NCBI RefSeq assembly: GCF_016583795.1
Contig: NZ_NRRS01000039.1
Coordinates: 1-34,504 of the forward strand
DNA length: 34,504 bases
Reading direction: 5' to 3'
Source of the DNA: Rhabdochromatium marinum
GTDB lineage: Bacteria; Pseudomonadota; Gammaproteobacteria; Chromatiales; Chromatiaceae
A model generated the notes under the pieces. It saw nothing but the letters and a program-made list of their open reading frames with translations, was not told the origin of the DNA and ran no database searches. The position numbers were made by a program, and so were the translations under genes. Below are positions 8,473 to 15,122 of this stretch, piece by piece (position 1 is the first letter of the stretch; every line of letters begins with the position of its first letter).

Positions 8473-8943
8473 TCAGTCTCTGTTTTGTTTGGCGCAGCAC
8501 TGGGCGCAGGTTCCTAATACTTCAACGATTGGTCGTTTGGCTTGAAAGCCAAGGGCTTGGCCCGCCGCTTGCAAGCTCGCAGCTACGCTGGCATCTTCGA
8601 CTTCAGTCACCTCGCCGCAGCCATCACAGATCAAGAATTGACTGGCGTGCGGATGATCCGGATGCGTGCAGCCGATGTAGGCGTGCAGGCTTTCGAGCTT
8701 GTGTGCCAACCCTTGTTCGAGCAGAAAATCCAAGGCTCGATAGACGGTTGGCGGTGCGGGATTCTTCACCACGGTGCGCATGCACTCCAGCAGCTCGTAA
8801 GCGCTCATTGGCTTGTTTGCCGCGCAGAGCAAGCGCAGCACGGTCTTACGCTGTTCGGTCAGACGCAGACCCCGCTCGCGACACAGGGCCTCAGCGTGTT
8901 CCAATGCTTGATTTACCATGGCACCACTTTGCGACTTCGTCAC
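8473..8943 (-). CDS. zur: Zur, zinc-responsive Fur-family repressor
   Basis: A 156-residue Fur-superfamily regulator. The winged helix is at about residues 25-90 (GLRLTEQRKTVLRLL, NPAPPTVYRALDFLLEQGLA). The dimerisation domain has HPHASQFLICDGCGEV and a C-terminal CAQC pair; these CxxC motifs form the structural zinc site of Zur. The frame opens at GTG 8943, two bases after the znuA stop; ATG at 8919 gives an equally plausible N-terminus (MVNQALEHAEALC). Neither has a strong Shine-Dalgarno site. Its place between znuA and zrgA, in a cluster whose receptor promoter carries a Zur-box-like palindrome, supports Zur over Fur. Confidence 0.92.
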   Translation of the reverse strand: MTKSQSGAMVNQALEHAEALCRERGLRLTEQRKTVLRLLCAANKPMSAYELLECMRTVVKNPAPPTVYRALDFLLEQGLAHKLESLHAYIGCTHPDHPHASQFLICDGCGEVTEVEDASVAASLQAAGQALGFQAKRPIVEVLGTCAQCCAKQNRD

Positions 8944-8945
8944 TT

Positions 8946-9902
8946 CTAAGGCGCAAGCGCTTGCGCAAACTCACGGCCGACCCGGCGCAGATTACCGACA
9001 TAGTCGACGGCCAGTGGATCGACAGCAATCACAGCGCCGTTGATATTTTGTGCCACTTCGCGTGCTTGACGCTGGTCAAACTGCGGCTGCACGAAAATCA
9101 CCCTGATCCCATCCTCTTTTGCCTGTTCAATCAGCGCGGCCAGCGCCCGGGCTCCGGGCTCCTTGCCTTCGCGCTCAATTGGCACCTGTGTCAGCCCGTA
9201 GGTGTCGGCGAAGTAGCCCCACGCCGGATGAAATACCATGAACTTGCGGTTAGGCAGCGGATCAAGCTGCGCATGCAATTCCTGATCAAGGGCCTGCAAC
9301 TCGGCTACGAAGGCTGCATGATTGCGGGTGAATTCCTCCGCATGGGCAGGATCCAGTTCCGTGAGCGTCTCGCGAATGACGCCGGCAATCTGTATAACCA
9401 GCGGGGGACTGGTCCATACATGCGGATCCTGTTCATGTTCATCATGCCCATCATGTTCATGTTCATGTTCATCATGCTGGTGGTCATCATGTGCATGTTC
9501 ATCATGCGTATGTGCCTCCAGCTGGCGCAAGGCGATGCCTTCACGGGCATCTATCACCTGCATCTTAGGGTTGGCGGATCGAATCCGCTCCATCCAGGCC
9601 TGTTCGAAGGGCACACCGATGCGTACATAGAGTTCCGCTTCCGCCAAGGCCGCGATCTGTTGGGGCGTCGGCTCGTAAGTGGCCGGGTTGAATCCCGGAC
9701 GCACCATAACTCGCGCATCCACCTGATCCCCGCCAATCGTTTGGATAAAGGTTTGGACGGGAACCACGCTGGCAAATACGCGCAGCGGCTCAGCGAAACC
9801 CAGCGTCGGAAGCATCACTAGCAACAGCGGCAGCAGTAACAACATTGTTCGCGCCAGGGCATGCTGGATCCTGAGTGGAGGGTGTTGGGGGTGAGTGATC
9901 AT
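8946..9902 (-). CDS. znuA: ZnuA, periplasmic zinc-binding protein of an ABC importer
   Basis: A cluster A-I solute-binding protein of about 318 residues. A signal peptide (MLLLLPLLLVMLPTLGFA) precedes LRVFASVVPVQTFIQTIGGD. The central His/Asp/Glu-rich loop (about residues 127-160) is the hallmark of zinc-specific members. It is followed by DPHVWTSP and KFMVFHPAWGYFADTYG, which carry metal-ligand histidines. The ATG at 9902 has GAGG eight bases upstream and is preferred. An upstream ATG at 9932 overlaps the TIR gene stop as TGATG and would suit translational coupling. In the family this protein delivers Zn2+ to ZnuBC, but neither znuB nor znuC is in the window. Confidence 0.92.
   Translation of the reverse strand: MITHPQHPPLRIQHALARTMLLLLPLLLVMLPTLGFAEPLRVFASVVPVQTFIQTIGGDQVDARVMVRPGFNPATYEPTPQQIAALAEAELYVRIGVPFEQAWMERIRSANPKMQVIDAREGIALRQLEAHTHDEHAHDDHQHDEHEHEHDGHDEHEQDPHVWTSPPLVIQIAGVIRETLTELDPAHAEEFTRNHAAFVAELQALDQELHAQLDPLPNRKFMVFHPAWGYFADTYGLTQVPIEREGKEPGARALAALIEQAKEDGIRVIFVQPQFDQRQAREVAQNINGAVIAVDPLAVDYVGNLRRVGREFAQALAP
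8951..8966. repeat. Perfect 16-bp palindrome at the znuA-zur junction
   Basis: GCGCAAGCGCTTGCGC is fully self-complementary and lies within the last codons of znuA, eight bases before the predicted zur start. It could fold as a 6-bp stem with a 4-base loop in the mRNA and affect zur translation or transcript stability. It also encodes an ordinary Ala/Gln/Leu tail (LAQALAP), so chance in GC-rich coding DNA is possible. Confidence 0.6.
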
Positions 9903-9931
9903 GGAACGTACCTCGGGTATTGAGTGTGGCA

Positions 9932-10525
9932 TCACGACGGACTCGGTTCGCGGCGCGTGCGCAGGGCTTCTCTCAGGCTCAGGTAGCCATCATCAAACGA
10001 CAGCCGGAAATCCGCAGCTTTGATGATCTTAAGGGCTTCGGGAACTTCTACATTGTCAAGCAGCACCGGAAAGATCCGTTTATTCTTTTGTACGGCATTG
10101 GCGATGGCTTCATCCATCCGCTGTGCGGCAACGCTATGCTTCGATACCACGAAAATGATGTCGCTACTGCTGTTAAACAGCTGCTTGAATTTTTCCTCGA
10201 TATTGTCACCAACCTGGACTTCCTGCTTGTCCCACAGAACCCGGATAGGCGCTATTTTCAAGGCATCGTAGAGTTTGGAGACAAAAGGCGCATCCTGACC
10301 ATCATAAAGAATAAAAATCCTGCGTAGGTCATCGGTCCGCAATATCGTGATACTGTAACCAAGCAGCATCAAGGCAACCAGGCCGGCTAATGTATAGAGC
10401 ACCAGCTTAAGAGCTGCCAGATAGTCGGCCCCACCAAGTAACACCAGCGCCAAATAGAACACCATCATCAACCCTAGGAGGACGGTGACTATTTCCGCCC
10501 CTAACAATTTTCCCTGCTTTTTCAT
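9932..10525 (-). CDS. Membrane-anchored TIR-domain protein in the zinc cluster
   Basis: A 197-residue protein. Two membrane helices (about residues 11-32 and 38-62) form an N-terminal hairpin. A cytoplasmic domain follows, with RRIFILYDGQDAPFVSKLYD, a DKQEVQVGDNIEEKF segment, SDIIFVVSKHS and KRIFPVLLDNVE. This order matches the bacterial TIR fold. Glu139 (in QRMDEAI) lies near the position of the catalytic glutamate of NAD+-cleaving TIR domains, but the usual Trp/Cys before it is not seen. Its TGA (9934-9932) overlaps an ATG of znuA, and it lies 148 nt downstream of the receptor gene. Activity is unknown; a pure protein-interaction role is equally possible. Confidence 0.78.
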   Translation of the reverse strand: MKKQGKLLGAEIVTVLLGLMMVFYLALVLLGGADYLAALKLVLYTLAGLVALMLLGYSITILRTDDLRRIFILYDGQDAPFVSKLYDALKIAPIRVLWDKQEVQVGDNIEEKFKQLFNSSSDIIFVVSKHSVAAQRMDEAIANAVQKNKRIFPVLLDNVEVPEALKIIKAADFRLSFDDGYLSLREALRTRREPSPS

Positions 10526-10673
10526 CGCGTTCAGCGCCCCTCAGGCTTTAAACTCAAGACTCTCCAGAGTCAAGACCATCACATCTCAGACTTGTAACAG
10601 TCTATCCTGATTCAACCCTGAAGGTGTCATGCAGGCCAGATGTCATGCTCACCGGGGCGCATCCCTGGGGTCG
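10526..10673 (-). other. Receptor-TIR intercistronic gap without clear terminator
   Basis: This 148-nt gap on the minus strand has no hairpin followed by a T-run. It has a short dyad GACTCTCCAGAGTC (10558-10571) and a weak TTGACT-like -35 with a poor -10 just upstream of the TIR gene. No Zur-box-like GTTATA/TATAAC palindrome was seen. Read-through from the Zur-controlled receptor promoter is therefore plausible. Confidence 0.45.
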
Positions 10674-12809
10674 TCAGCCACCCAGAGGTAGGCTCAGGCT
10701 CAGACGAATATCCCGTCCTGGACTGAGCGCATAGCCTTTGTAGGTATCGAGAAAGTCTCGGTATTCGGTATCGAACAGATTGCGCACCGCCAGATCAATG
10801 CGCGCATCTTCACGCCCCAAGCCCGGCAGAGCAAAGCCCAGATCGAGATCCAGCAGAGTGTAGGCATCCGTCGAGGCGGTGCCAAAGGGCATAGTATCGA
10901 ACTGCGCGAAAGGCTCGCCCGGTGCGGCATCCTTGGCGGCGCTGTGGCGCAGGCCGAGGGTGATGTAAGGCTCGCGCAGCAGGCCATAATCAGCCAAGCG
11001 ATAGGTCGCTTCCAGGCGCAGAGAATCGGCCGGCAACAGCGGCAAATCCTCATCGGTGCGGTCATTGGTGCCGCGTACCAGATCCAGCACGCCAGAGAAT
11101 TCCAACTGATCCGTGGCCTGCCAGCGCGCTTCCAGCTCCAGGCCGTTCAACAGGGCATCGTCCTGCTGATAGGCAAAAATCGGCAGGCCGCCTTCGGATT
11201 GGCCGGTGTCCTGCAAATAGATATAGTCACTGATGGCATTGCGATAGACAGTCGCGCTGCCACTCAGACGCGGGAGCTGCCAACGCAGGCCGACATCGAG
11301 GTTAAGCGATGTTTCCGGGTCGAGATCCGGGTTGCCTACCTGAATGGCCGCCACCCCACCATGCACCCCATCGGCATAGAGCTCGAACAGGGTGGGTGCG
11401 CGAAAACCCCGCCCGAGATTGCCCGCCAGCGCCAAGCCTTCGGTAAGCCGGTAGACCGCTCCCAGAGAGCCGGTGAAGACAGCATAGTCGTGGCTGTCGC
11501 GCCCGGAGCCTGTGTCCAAAAAAGCGACTGGCGCGCTGGTCTTACCGGCATCACCGGTGACCGAGTGCCAGTCATGGCGCAGTCCGGCTTGCAGGGTCAA
11601 ATCGCCGATGTCTTTGCTCTCAAAGGCAAAGAGCGCCAGATTGGTGACTTCACCACCAGGCACCAACACCGTGGTGCCGCGTGAGTATTGGGTTTTGCTG
11701 GCGTATTCAATCCCCAGGGTGCCACCATCGAAGAAGCCAAGGTGCTCATGAACAGCTTCAAGCCGCGCAGTGTAGAGGTCGAATTCCAAGTTGATCGTGC
11801 CATCATAGCCACCGGCGCGGGCATCACCGGGTGCATTGGCGCGGCGCAAGTTGTTCTGCCAGGACAGGGTCGGTTTAAGCTGCCAGCCGCCACTCAGTGC
11901 CATATCCCCAGTAAACTGGAGCTGATCATTGCGCAGCCACAGGCCGATGCCCTGGCCAGTAGGCAGCAGAAAGTTGTTCTCATCATTCCATTGGGTATAG
12001 CGCAGGCCAAATTCGCCGAAATCGGTCAGCACGCCCAAGCCGAACTGGGCATTGAGCTGGTCAAAATCCGTATAGGGCAACTCGCCGGTGAATTTGGGGT
12101 CGCTGGGGTTGCCGGATTCAGCGGCGGTGTCGGCATTGGGGGTGTTCAGATAACCGCCGGAGCGTCGCATCAGCCCCGCGTTCAGGCTGACGCTGTCATT
12201 GCCGCCACGCGCCTTTACCCCGGCATCCCATTGGGCGTTATTGCTGTGATAAACGAACAGGGTATCGGCCTCGGCCAAAGTCTCGCCCGGTGCGGCAAAC
12301 TCGAAGGCGGGCGCCTGCACATCCACCGCTCCGCCCAGTGCCCCCGAGCCATAAAGCAGACTGGAGGCTCCGCGCACCACCTCGATGCGCCCAGCGAGGA
12401 AGGGGTCGATATTGGGCGGATGGCGCTCGCCGTACTGCTGATAATCCACGCCAATTCCGTTGGAGAGGATCTGTATCTGATTGCCGCTCAGGCCGCGAAT
12501 CACCGGCTTGCCGACTTGGTTGCCGGTGTTGATGGCTGAGACACCCGGCAGCGCATCCAGAGTTTCGCCCAAGGTAAAGCGCTCGCGCTCGCGTAGTTGC
12601 TCGCCGCTCAGCACCACGACATTGGCGGCTTGCAACAGGGGGTCGCCAGGCACCGGGACACCAGCCGTGACTTCAATGGCGTCAAGCTCAATAGGGATAA
12701 CCAGTGCAGCGGCCTCCGGCGATGCGGTTTCAGCAACGGCGGCGGTGCTGCTAATGAACAGAGCGCTGATCACGGTGCTGAACGGGCGATAGGACGGGAG
12801 TAGCTGCAT
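10674..12809 (-). CDS. TonB-dependent outer-membrane receptor, probable zinc receptor (ZnuD-like)
   Basis: A 711-residue receptor. A signal peptide (about 1-27) is followed by a TonB-box-like segment (LDAIEVTA), a plug domain (TLGETLDALPGVSAINTG, KPVIRGLSGNQIQILSNG, IEVVRGASSLLYGSGALGG) and a long beta barrel ending in LDTYKGYALSPGRDIRLSLS. Members of this family take up zinc, haem, cobalamin or siderophores. Zinc is inferred here because the gene heads a same-strand cluster with znuA, zur and zrgA, and its promoter overlaps a Zur-box-like palindrome. Unlike Neisseria ZnuD it lacks an obvious His-rich loop. A cobalamin receptor is the main alternative; cobS lies far away in this window and does not support that. 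Confidence 0.88.
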   Translation of the reverse strand: MQLLPSYRPFSTVISALFISSTAAVAETASPEAAALVIPIELDAIEVTAGVPVPGDPLLQAANVVVLSGEQLRERERFTLGETLDALPGVSAINTGNQVGKPVIRGLSGNQIQILSNGIGVDYQQYGERHPPNIDPFLAGRIEVVRGASSLLYGSGALGGAVDVQAPAFEFAAPGETLAEADTLFVYHSNNAQWDAGVKARGGNDSVSLNAGLMRRSGGYLNTPNADTAAESGNPSDPKFTGELPYTDFDQLNAQFGLGVLTDFGEFGLRYTQWNDENNFLLPTGQGIGLWLRNDQLQFTGDMALSGGWQLKPTLSWQNNLRRANAPGDARAGGYDGTINLEFDLYTARLEAVHEHLGFFDGGTLGIEYASKTQYSRGTTVLVPGGEVTNLALFAFESKDIGDLTLQAGLRHDWHSVTGDAGKTSAPVAFLDTGSGRDSHDYAVFTGSLGAVYRLTEGLALAGNLGRGFRAPTLFELYADGVHGGVAAIQVGNPDLDPETSLNLDVGLRWQLPRLSGSATVYRNAISDYIYLQDTGQSEGGLPIFAYQQDDALLNGLELEARWQATDQLEFSGVLDLVRGTNDRTDEDLPLLPADSLRLEATYRLADYGLLREPYITLGLRHSAAKDAAPGEPFAQFDTMPFGTASTDAYTLLDLDLGFALPGLGREDARIDLAVRNLFDTEYRDFLDTYKGYALSPGRDIRLSLSLPLGG

Positions 12810-12881
12810 GGTTGTTTTCCTACAAAGTGTACTGATTGAGCTGAAATCATTGCAAAATCAGTGCATACAACAAAATAATAT

Positions 12882-12902
12882 AAACGTTATATCATAACTT
12901 TT
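12882..12902. promoter_or_regulatory. Zur-box-like operator upstream of the TonB-dependent receptor
   Basis: The core GTTATATCATAAC (12886-12898) is an inverted repeat that differs by one base from the gammaproteobacterial Zur consensus core GTTATANTATAAC. Flanking AAA and TTT (12882-12884, 12900-12902) extend the symmetry, giving 8 of 10 paired positions around 12892. It lies in a locally AT-rich patch 73 bp upstream of the receptor ATG. Genomic context (zur, znuA, zrgA downstream) supports the assignment. Confidence 0.75.
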
Positions 12903-12919
12903 ACCTGCCGATCTGACAA
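12891..12919 (-). promoter_or_regulatory. Sigma70 promoter of the receptor and zinc cluster
   Basis: On the minus strand TTGTCA (12919-12914) is separated by exactly 17 bases from TATGAT (12896-12891). Each hexamer differs from consensus at one position. The -10 is wholly inside the Zur-box-like palindrome, so bound Zur would block RNA polymerase. Transcription would start near 12884, giving a leader of about 75 nt before the ATG at 12809, which is preceded by AGGA. Confidence 0.72.
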
Positions 12920-12978
12920 TCTGCTGAACCGAAAGCCCCCACCACAGAACCGGTCACCGAGGTTCAGCCCCCTATAGT

Positions 12979-13196
12979 GACGGTGGTCCCGTGCTGATGG
13001 TGTTGGCAGTTTTGTCGGTAGTTGCACTCACCCTGATGCTGGTGAAACTCTGGCAGTTCCAGCGGTTGCATCTATACTGGGCGCGCGCGAGCCGGTGGTG
13101 ACAGCCCTGCGACTCTGGTCACAACGTCAGTCAGCGGCTGGGGAGTGGGTGGTAGTGGAGTTGCTGCGCAGCCAGGCAAGGAGAGCCAGCACATGA
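12979..13196 (+). pseudogene. Remnant of an ExbB/MotA-type proton-channel gene
   Basis: The plus frame from 12979 reads GGPVLMVLAVLSVVALTLML followed by VKLWQFQRLHLYW, typical of the first helix and following basic segment of MotA/TolQ/ExbB proteins. It stops at TGA 13099-13101. Shifting frame across the GC repeat at 13081-13089 restores EPVVTALRLWSQRQSAAGEW and more, up to TGA 13194-13196. No start codon with a ribosome-binding site precedes it, and the remaining two thirds of such a protein are missing. It lies next to and divergent from the TonB-dependent receptor, where a dedicated ExbB would make sense, so I read it as a decayed energising gene. Confidence 0.55.
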
Positions 13197-13336
13197 AGTG
13201 CACAAAAAAAGACAGGGCGGTTCGGGGTCGCCAGGCGTTTCGAGCGCAAGCGACTACAGTTAAGCTCGCACGCGCACGTGCGCAGCGCAGTTACCTCAAT
13301 GCGCTGGATATCGAGGCAATCGCCGGATCCCCTACC
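13197..13336. other. Non-coding gap with a 12-bp palindrome
   Basis: No gene was seen here. GCGCACGTGCGC at 13272-13283 is a perfect palindrome downstream of the small minus-strand gene. It lacks a T-tract, so it is at best a weak terminator or a chance GC-rich dyad. Confidence 0.35.
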
Positions 13337-13672
13337 CTACCAAGGTTTGTAGGCCAGCCCCGGAATGCTCCGCTCGTCGAGTTGCTCCGGCAAATCCATG
13401 ATCAGTGCAAGCAGTTCATCGCGGTTGACATAGCGTCCATAGGACGCTTTTGCCGCCTCCAACGGAACTTCAACATAGTAGCGCGACTGCTCCGGCTCGG
13501 GCAGAATTTGCAACACTCGATCATCGGCATCAAGAATTCCCAGATAATCGTCGGGCGAGTTCAGCCGTCCGATCATCTGTTCGCAAATCTGCTTCGGACT
13601 CATCGCGACTGCACTGTTTGACGAGACACAGTCGCCTGAGCGGTTGATCAAATAGAAAACACGCAAACCCAT
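13337..13672 (-). CDS. Small hypothetical protein
   Basis: A 111-residue soluble protein of unknown function, starting at ATG 13672 (MGLRVFYLINRSGDCVSS). An upstream TTG at 13687 is possible but less likely. It has no signal peptide or membrane helix. The segment DDYLGILDADDRVLQILPEP followed by YYVEVPLEAAKASYGRYVNR looks like a compact alternating strand-helix domain rather than a chance frame. It diverges from the symporter gene across a 111-bp region with inverted repeats. I do not recognise the family. Confidence 0.6.
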   Translation of the reverse strand: MGLRVFYLINRSGDCVSSNSAVAMSPKQICEQMIGRLNSPDDYLGILDADDRVLQILPEPEQSRYYVEVPLEAAKASYGRYVNRDELLALIMDLPEQLDERSIPGLAYKPW

Positions 13673-13680
13673 GATTCTAA

Positions 13681-13709
13681 CTGCCAAAAAGCGCCGCCTA
13701 GGGTGGCAG
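13681..13709. repeat. Inverted repeat CTGCCA/TGGCAG in a divergent intergenic region
   Basis: CTGCCA (13681-13686) and TGGCAG (13704-13709) are inverted with a 17-base spacer, just upstream of the small hypothetical gene. It could form a leader hairpin or an operator. No further support. Confidence 0.35.
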
Positions 13710-13724
13710 CAATACCGATGCCAA

Positions 13725-13740
13725 GAAGGCTCAAGCCTTC
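13725..13740. promoter_or_regulatory. Palindromic candidate operator upstream of the symporter gene
   Basis: GAAGGCTCAAGCCTTC is an inverted repeat with 7-bp arms and a 2-bp centre, 43 bp before the symporter start in the divergent intergenic region. A two-base centre is too tight for a good RNA hairpin, so a dimeric regulator site is the more natural reading. Regulator unknown. Confidence 0.4.
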
Positions 13741-13783
13741 ATGGTAGCATCAGTTCATACAGAACAGCACAGCGGAGAACAGT

Positions 13784-15082
13784 ATGTCGGTCATGAAACT
13801 CAAGCTTCATTGGCAAATTCTCATCGGCCTCGCCCTCGGCGTGCTGATTGGTCTGCTGAGCGGCGAACAGGCGGCCCTGTTCGGGGTTCAGCTGTATGCG
13901 ATCTTTACCTTCGTCGGCGCACTCTTTTTGAATGCGCTGAAAATGCTGGTGGTACCCCTGATCGTCTCCTCAATTATCATCGGCATCGCCGGCATTGGTC
14001 AGTCGGATGCGCTCGGGCGTTTGGGGCTGAAAACCCTTGGCTACTATGTTTTAACCAGCTTTCTTGCCGTGGTGGTGGGGCTCACGGTGGTCAATCTGAT
14101 CCAGCCCGGGGTCATCAATGGCAGCGCCGCCGATGTCTTTGGTCTGCAAGCCGACAGTGGCGCGCTAGCCGAGCAGTTTGCCGACAAGGGCACCAGCGAT
14201 ATTGTCGAAATCTTCCTACGCATGATCCCGATCAATATCGTCGCCGCCGCCAGCGCTGGCCAGATGCTGGGCTTGATCTTTTTCAGCCTGCTGTATGGGT
14301 TCTTCATGGCCCGCATTGAGACACCCTATCGTGAGGCGCAGTTTAATTTCTTCAACGGCATATTTCAGGTGATGATTCGCATCACTGATTTGGTGATGAA
14401 GTTCGCGCCCATCGGTGTCTTTGCCCTGGTGGCCAAGACGGTGGCCAGCACCGGGCTTGAGGCCTTTATTCCCATGGCCAAGTTCTTCCTGACGGTGGTG
14501 CTGGCGCTGGGTATTCATTTTTTTATCACCCTGCCCTTGCTGCTGCGCTTTCTGGGAGGCGTCAGTCCCCTGCGGCACTATCGGGCGGTTAGCACCGCAC
14601 AGCTCACCGCCTTTTCCACCGCCTCATCCTCATCCACGCTGCCCATCACCATGGAATGCATCGAGAAAAACGCCGGGGTGTCCAATCGCACCAGCAGCTT
14701 TGTACTGCCACTCGGGGCGACGGTGAATATGGACGGTACCGCGCTCTATGAATGCGTGGTGGTGCTCTTTATCGCCCAAGCCTACGGCATTGATATGAGC
14801 CTGATGACGCAGCTGACCGTGGTGCTGTTGGCACTCACCACCTCCATCGGCGTAGCGGGCATTCCGGCGGCTAGCCTGGTGGCCATTGCAATCATTCTGT
14901 CCGCTGTTGGTCTGCCGCTCGAAGGCATCGGACTGGTGCTGGCAGTCGATCGGCTGCTCGATATGATGCGCACCACGGTGAATGTCACCAGCGACTCCTG
15001 TGGCGCGGTGATTATTGCCAAGTCGGAGGGTGAACAGGGGATTCTTGAAGATGCTCCGCAGAGCAACGCCAGCCTGGCCTAA
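13784..15082 (+). CDS. Dicarboxylate/amino acid:cation symporter (GltP/DctA family)
   Basis: A 432-residue inner-membrane carrier of the DAACS family. It starts MKLHWQILIGLALGVLIGLL and has NALKMLVVPLIVSSI. The Ser-rich hairpin 1 tip is TASSSSTLPITMEC-like (around residue 285), and helix 7 has the conserved NMDGTALYE. A hairpin 2 and helix 8 region with VDRLLDMMRTTVNVTSD completes the fold. Family substrates are glutamate, aspartate or C4-dicarboxylates driven by H+ or Na+. Helix 8 has RTTVNVTSD, closer to amino-acid carriers than to DctA, but substrate is not certain. The ATG at 13784 has GGAG at proper distance. The gene is convergent with tyrA. Confidence 0.9.
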   Translation: MSVMKLKLHWQILIGLALGVLIGLLSGEQAALFGVQLYAIFTFVGALFLNALKMLVVPLIVSSIIIGIAGIGQSDALGRLGLKTLGYYVLTSFLAVVVGLTVVNLIQPGVINGSAADVFGLQADSGALAEQFADKGTSDIVEIFLRMIPINIVAAASAGQMLGLIFFSLLYGFFMARIETPYREAQFNFFNGIFQVMIRITDLVMKFAPIGVFALVAKTVASTGLEAFIPMAKFFLTVVLALGIHFFITLPLLLRFLGGVSPLRHYRAVSTAQLTAFSTASSSSTLPITMECIEKNAGVSNRTSSFVLPLGATVNMDGTALYECVVVLFIAQAYGIDMSLMTQLTVVLLALTTSIGVAGIPAASLVAIAIILSAVGLPLEGIGLVLAVDRLLDMMRTTVNVTSDSCGAVIIAKSEGEQGILEDAPQSNASLA

Positions 15083-15122
15083 TGGCTGACTGAGTCTGAT
15101 GTTGGATGATGCTCAGATGTGC

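Noticed and set aside
9420-9510. Repeated TCATG/TTCATG units resembling a tandem repeat or CRISPR-like array
   Set aside because: They encode the His/Asp/Glu-rich loop of ZnuA in frame; unit lengths are irregular and there are no spacers.
8442-9821. 459-codon plus-strand frame antisense to zur and znuA
   Set aside because: No family motifs; it is the complement of two well-supported genes, including antisense His codons that read as Met/Phe/Ile runs.
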